A stretch of 35,863 nt of DNA. Origin: Acidobacteriaceae bacterium. Its GTDB lineage: Bacteria > Acidobacteriota > Terriglobia > Terriglobales > Acidobacteriaceae. Each line of letters begins with the position of its first letter. The stretch's first letter is position 1. The translations under genes and the position numbers were made by a program. Location: NCBI GenBank assembly GCA_003162255.1, contig PMMJ01000403.1:1-35863 (forward strand), given 5' to 3'. This document shows positions 32,726 through 35,863 of this stretch, in pieces. Below the pieces are notes generated by a model. It ran no database searches, was not told where the DNA came from, and was given only the letters and a program-made list of their open reading frames with translations.

Positions 32726-35199
32726 TTGCCACCATCCATGGTGAGAGCAAACTGTCCGAGGTCCAGACGATTGGGATTGTTGTCGCAGTGCGCGATCTCC
32801 AGCCGTCCCATCTTCAAATATCCTTGCGCGATGCCGTCGACCAGAGGATCGTCCAGACCGGATGCGTCCATACGGCGAAACTTCAGCGGCGTCACCGAGA
32901 CCACTCCTTCCACGCCTTGGGCCGCTGCAATCAACGGGCTCAGGTAGATGGTCTCGCCGAAGGTGAAGTTGCTGGGCGCGAGCAAGCCGGGTTGGCCATC
33001 GCACTGATTGCCGGAGATGAAGAGCTGCAACAAGGCGTCGTGAACATCGCTGCGGAAATGATTGGCGGCAACGCAGATCTCGAAGGCAATGTCGAGGCCA
33101 ACCATTACCGCGCCCTCAACCTGCAGATCGGTCCCGGCCATGCGCAGCAGGTTCAGTCCTTGTTTCACGGTGCTGACCAGCGCGGCCGTAGGTTCATTGC
33201 CGCCGGTTGCTTCGACGGAGACAAATGCCGTGTACCAGCTTCCCGTCCAGCGAAAAGTTCCGCGCGCTTCCTCCACTCCCGAGATCAGTTCCGCCTGATT
33301 GCCGTAGTCGTCTTCGGTGACACATCGTTGCTGGGTGTTGAAGGCAAAAGGAGCAGTTTGCTGAATGTGCTGGATGGTTTCTCCGTCCACACCTCCGGCG
33401 GCAGGCAGTGGATTGCGCACCATCGCGATGAGGATAGGCTGCGCCAGCACGTGAACGAGCGTGTCGCGGCCGACATTTCCCGCGCCTCCGTTGCCCACGC
33501 GATAGGTAGCAACAAAGTTTTCTCCCTGGTCCGCAGGCGCTCCATATTGGCCGTCGCCGAAGCGGAGAAAAGTGTTGCCGCTGCTGTCGATCTCCGGTAC
33601 AAAGTTGGTCTGGTCCGCGGAGCTGGAGAGCAAGTCCTCTTGCGGCGTCCAAGGGTTGCCCGCGCCATCGATCAGGCTGATGACCGGGCTCGCCGTCTGC
33701 CCTGTCTCCGCCAGTTGCGAAGCGGGCGCCAGGGGATTGAACACGGGCGCAAAAGTAAGCGGCGACTGCGCCAGATGCGGGAAATAACGCGGGCGCGGCG
33801 TGTCGACGATGGACTGCGTTCCGCAACTGCAGCTCGCCGCGGTAATGGGAGCCAGAGGCGGCGCCCCGACCGTTGGCAGTTGCTCGCCGTTCACCCAGCG
33901 TCCGTGATCGGCGGGGACAATGTTGCCGCGAGCCACGCTGACGTCGGTGAGCTCAGTTTGAGGCGCAGTGGTGGTGGCAGAGAGGCAGAGCGGGAAAGGC
34001 AGCGCGTCGGCTTGATCCCATCGCACGTATGTGATGGGGTCGAGCGTAAGCGGATCGCGGAGAAAGTCGCTGCCACTGTAGTTTAGAGAATTGACGTGGG
34101 TCAAACGCACAGCCCAACGGTTCGCAGGATTGGCATCGCCGGGATCGCCGGTGTCGGGCCCGACGATTTCCTCAAAAATAAGATAGCTGCCCACCGCGAG
34201 CGACGTCAGCGTGCCGGCGAAGGTTGCTTCGGTCGATCCGGGCGGCAGGCAGCAGTTCGCGTCGCTCCAGGTATAGAAGCTGATCTTGTTCTGCTCAAGA
34301 CAAAGAGTGGCCGGTTGCAACGTCAAAAACTGAAGGCCAGTGGCCGCGAGCTGTTGCAAGGTCTCGGAAGGCGCAGTGGGAGGAATGACCGGGGGCAGTC
34401 CCGGCACCAGCGGATAAACCGCCGTGCCCTGAGGCAAGCCGACTCCATCTGCGATGGTGTGAAAATAGAGCCAGACGCGGGCATTGGAACCTTCGTTGAC
34501 GGAATAATCCACCAGCCGCGCATGACGGCGGGCAGAGATGCGGCTGCGCGCGGTTCTCAGGTAGGCTTCTGTGCCGATGGCGTCCTGCTGGTAGCTGATA
34601 TGGTCGGCGGCATAGGCCATGGCTTCCAGCATTGCTATGCCGTTGTCGGGAATGTGCCTCTCCTGCCATCCCGGCACCAGCACGGCGAGGCGGTCGAGCA
34701 TGGTTTGACGGAAGCTGTCGTAGTCGCGCGCCAGGTAATTAATGTCAGGGGGAGTGGCAAGGCTGGGCGGACAGCAACTGTCGGGCAGGCAGTCGCTGTT
34801 GGTCGGGCATCCCGCCTTGAACGAGAAGGAGACGCGCGCCAGCGCAGGGTCAATGTTATCGGGCGGCTGCCAGGTGTCGGCATTCGCGGTGAGGGTCAAG
34901 TTGTAGATCGAGAAGTCGCCCGACTGGTTGAGGTTGATGACGAACAGATTGGGATTTTGAGCATTCGGTGGAGTAACGCAGTCGACCGTAACTTGTGCCG
35001 TCGATGACGAACCGCCGCTGATGCGAATCTGTGCCGCGTCCAGCGTGACATTGGTCGCGGGCTTGAGCAGCCAGAGCAGCAGTTGCTTGCATCCACAATC
35101 TGTCCCGCTGGCGCCGACCTCGAGGAAGTCGATGCCGTTCAGCGTGGGATGCTGCAGCACCAGCGAGCGCCGATTTTTCTGGGTGCAGAAGAAAATCAT
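32722..35199 (-). CDS. Baseplate J-like protein, first copy (eCIS baseplate wedge)
   Basis: This is an 825-residue protein starting at MIFFCTQKNRRSLVLQHP (ATG at 35197-35199), which overlaps the TGA of the gp25-like gene by four bases. The open frame upstream to 35520 is a shadow of that gene and was excluded. The N-terminal part is Cys-rich (CGCKQ, CPTNSDCLPDSCCPP). Then come PPDINYLARDYDSFRQTMLDRLAVLVPGW, the IAMLEAMAYAADHISYQQDAIGTEAYL helix region and RLVDYSVNEGSNARVWLYF. The baseplate-J signature FLRFGDGQYGAPADQG...TYRVGNGGAGNVG lies near residue 620. The end PLVDGIAQGYLKMGRLEIAHCDNN is common to the gp6-like family. It probably pairs with the second copy in the wedge. Confidence 0.92.
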   Translation of the reverse strand: MIFFCTQKNRRSLVLQHPTLNGIDFLEVGASGTDCGCKQLLLWLLKPATNVTLDAAQIRISGGSSSTAQVTVDCVTPPNAQNPNLFVINLNQSGDFSIYNLTLTANADTWQPPDNIDPALARVSFSFKAGCPTNSDCLPDSCCPPSLATPPDINYLARDYDSFRQTMLDRLAVLVPGWQERHIPDNGIAMLEAMAYAADHISYQQDAIGTEAYLRTARSRISARRHARLVDYSVNEGSNARVWLYFHTIADGVGLPQGTAVYPLVPGLPPVIPPTAPSETLQQLAATGLQFLTLQPATLCLEQNKISFYTWSDANCCLPPGSTEATFAGTLTSLAVGSYLIFEEIVGPDTGDPGDANPANRWAVRLTHVNSLNYSGSDFLRDPLTLDPITYVRWDQADALPFPLCLSATTTAPQTELTDVSVARGNIVPADHGRWVNGEQLPTVGAPPLAPITAASCSCGTQSIVDTPRPRYFPHLAQSPLTFAPVFNPLAPASQLAETGQTASPVISLIDGAGNPWTPQEDLLSSSADQTNFVPEIDSSGNTFLRFGDGQYGAPADQGENFVATYRVGNGGAGNVGRDTLVHVLAQPILIAMVRNPLPAAGGVDGETIQHIQQTAPFAFNTQQRCVTEDDYGNQAELISGVEEARGTFRWTGSWYTAFVSVEATGGNEPTAALVSTVKQGLNLLRMAGTDLQVEGAVMVGLDIAFEICVAANHFRSDVHDALLQLFISGNQCDGQPGLLAPSNFTFGETIYLSPLIAAAQGVEGVVSVTPLKFRRMDASGLDDPLVDGIAQGYLKMGRLEIAHCDNNPNRLDLGQFALTMDGGK

Positions 35200-35558
35200 G
35201 CGGTCACTCCAAAACTGACTTGCTGGGTTTGCTGCTGCTGCGTTTGCAGGATGGTGTATTGCACGACAATGTTCAGCGTCGATTCCTGCACGGTGACCGT
35301 AACCGCCTGCACCTTGACCAGATCGGAAAGCCACTGTTGCAGCGAAGCCTGGATGAGTTGCTGCTGCGCGGCGGCCAGAGAATCGTTGAGGCCGGCGAAG
35401 ACGAGCTGCGCCGTGCCCGTCCCAAAGGTGGGACGATTCACCCGTTCTCCGGCTGCGGTCAGCAAGAGCTGCTCGATCATGTCCGCCACGTGCGTCGCAA
35501 GATCGGTTTGCGCCGTCCATCCGTTCGGGCTGAAGCCGTATGGAAACTGAAGGTTCAT
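35196..35558 (-). CDS. GPW/gp25-like baseplate wedge protein
   Basis: This 120-residue protein has the usual length for gp25-like wedge proteins (Afp9/gp25 role). The region LLTAAGERVNRPTFGTGTAQLVFAGLND (about 33-60) is the family core, with the ERV...FG pattern. AAAQQQLIQASLQQWLSD follows, then beta strands (VQAVTVTVQESTLNIVVQYTIL) and a Gln-rich segment (LQTQQQQTQQ). The ATG at 35556-35558 has AAGGA about 6 bases upstream. Its stop overlaps the next baseplate gene's start by ATGA. In contractile systems this protein initiates sheath polymerisation at the baseplate. Confidence 0.92.
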   Translation of the reverse strand: MNLQFPYGFSPNGWTAQTDLATHVADMIEQLLLTAAGERVNRPTFGTGTAQLVFAGLNDSLAAAQQQLIQASLQQWLSDLVKVQAVTVTVQESTLNIVVQYTILQTQQQQTQQVSFGVTA

Positions 35559-35572
35559 GTCGTCCTTAAAGC

Positions 35573-35594
35573 GCAGTCCTTATTACGCAGTCCT
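35573..35594. repeat. Short dispersed repeat, copy B (GCAGTCCTT... unit)
   Basis: GCAGTCCTTATT followed by ACGCAGTCCT, lying in the 50-bp gap between the PAAR-like and gp25-like genes. It differs from the copy at 12607-12628 at 3 of 22 positions. Two CGCAGTCCTT units occur in tandem with a 14-base period. Confidence 0.5.
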
Positions 35595-35608
35595 TTATTT
35601 ATCCCCAC

Positions 35609-35863
35609 TTAGGTAGCAGTTACGCGTGTCTGCATAACTACTGGAGTTAGTGGCGTACTTGGTGGCACTCCGATTCCCTGGCCGCCATCGATTACCAGGG
35701 GCGTGCCATTCGAGGTCACCCGGGTCGTACCCACAATCCATTGGCCGGTCACACAGGGCGGAATGGAGGGAGGAACTCCGGGACAACCGGCCACTGTCCA
35801 AGGGTCGGACAACAGCGCGGTAGGCTGATTGTCAACCAGAACCTGCGAGTTGGGCACGGCGGG
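35609..35863 (-). CDS. PAAR-like spike-tip protein (5' end cut by window)
   Basis: 84 residues are visible and the frame stays open to the window edge, so the start is outside. A GTG at 35855-35857 is not needed as a start. The pattern LLSDPWTVAGCPGVPPSIPPCVTGQWIVGTTRVTSNGTPLVIDGGQGIG matches the PAAR-like proteins in eCIS loci (AGCPF..., PC..V.W, ...G.P.L). These cap the spike and may carry cargo. The stop TAA is at 35609-35611. It is the first visible gene of the minus-strand baseplate operon, 50 bp upstream of the gp25-like gene. Confidence 0.8.
   Translation of the reverse strand, partial: PAVPNSQVLVDNQPTALLSDPWTVAGCPGVPPSIPPCVTGQWIVGTTRVTSNGTPLVIDGGQGIGVPPSTPLTPVVMQTRVTAT

Noticed and set aside
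32726..33004. N-terminal extension of the second baseplate-J protein
   Set aside because: It overlaps the upstream gene in another frame, is Arg/Gly-rich and not protein-like. The ATG at 32725 with RBS and ATGA overlap is better.
35200..35520. N-terminal extension of the first baseplate-J protein
   Set aside because: It lies within the gp25-like gene in another frame; the ATG at 35199 forms an ATGA overlap and starts a family-like sequence.
19138..35863. Prophage interpretation of the tail-like genes
   Set aside because: No capsid, portal, terminase, lysis or integrase gene appears, and DUF4157 cargo genes adjoin the baseplate genes, which favours an eCIS.

Overview
The window looks like part of a chromosome from an Acidobacteriota (Terriglobia-type) soil bacterium. 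This is inferred from the gene repertoire: many secreted peptidases, a GH3 glucosidase carrying a PA14 domain, and AsmA, LacI and GntR genes. The moderate-to-high GC content and short dispersed intergenic repeats fit as well. No rRNA or tRNA gene was seen to settle the taxonomy.

Left part (1-18849), housekeeping and degradative genes: the 3' part of a glutamate-carboxypeptidase-II-like M28 peptidase; a small secreted protein; a histidine/aromatic amino acid ammonia-lyase whose MIO triad reads Ala-Cys-Gly; a periplasmic HtrA/Deg protease; a sedolisin (S53) protease followed by a textbook intrinsic terminator; a GH3 beta-glucosidase divergent from a ROK sugar kinase; a small helix-hairpin-helix lipoprotein; a GntR/UTRA regulator; an AsmA-like membrane protein divergent from a LacI regulator; and an S9 oligopeptidase. 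Together these suit a heterotroph that scavenges peptides and oligosaccharides.

Right part (about 19000-35863), all on the minus strand and read from right to left: the baseplate end of an extracellular contractile injection system (eCIS) locus with its cargo genes. In order of transcription: PAAR-like spike tip (cut by the window edge), gp25-like wedge protein, two baseplate-J-like proteins, a tail-protein-I-like protein with a probable beta-helix, a DUF6519-type protein, a DUF6734-like glycosyltransferase-fold protein, then two DUF4157 (eCIS core, HELTH motif) effector candidates. The three boundaries gp25/J1, J1/J2 and J2/tail-I are 4-base ATGA overlaps. Sheath, tube, tape-measure and ATPase genes are not in the window and would be expected beyond the right edge.

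The most interesting signals are in the cargo end. (1) The two effectors share a ~70-residue N-terminal leader but differ completely at the C terminus (HH-type nuclease-like versus a possible restriction-endonuclease-like domain), which suggests a common loading module on polymorphic toxins. (2) The DNA at the glycosyltransferase-tail/effector-leader boundary occurs three times: intact at 24079-24174, interrupted by a 146-bp MITE-like element with apparent 7-bp target duplication at 21757-21973, and decayed at 19019-19114. This looks like a repeated cassette joint left by duplication or recombination of effectors. (3) The first effector is cut by an in-frame TAG at 19831-19833; its probable toxin domain lies in the same frame just downstream with no convincing start of its own.
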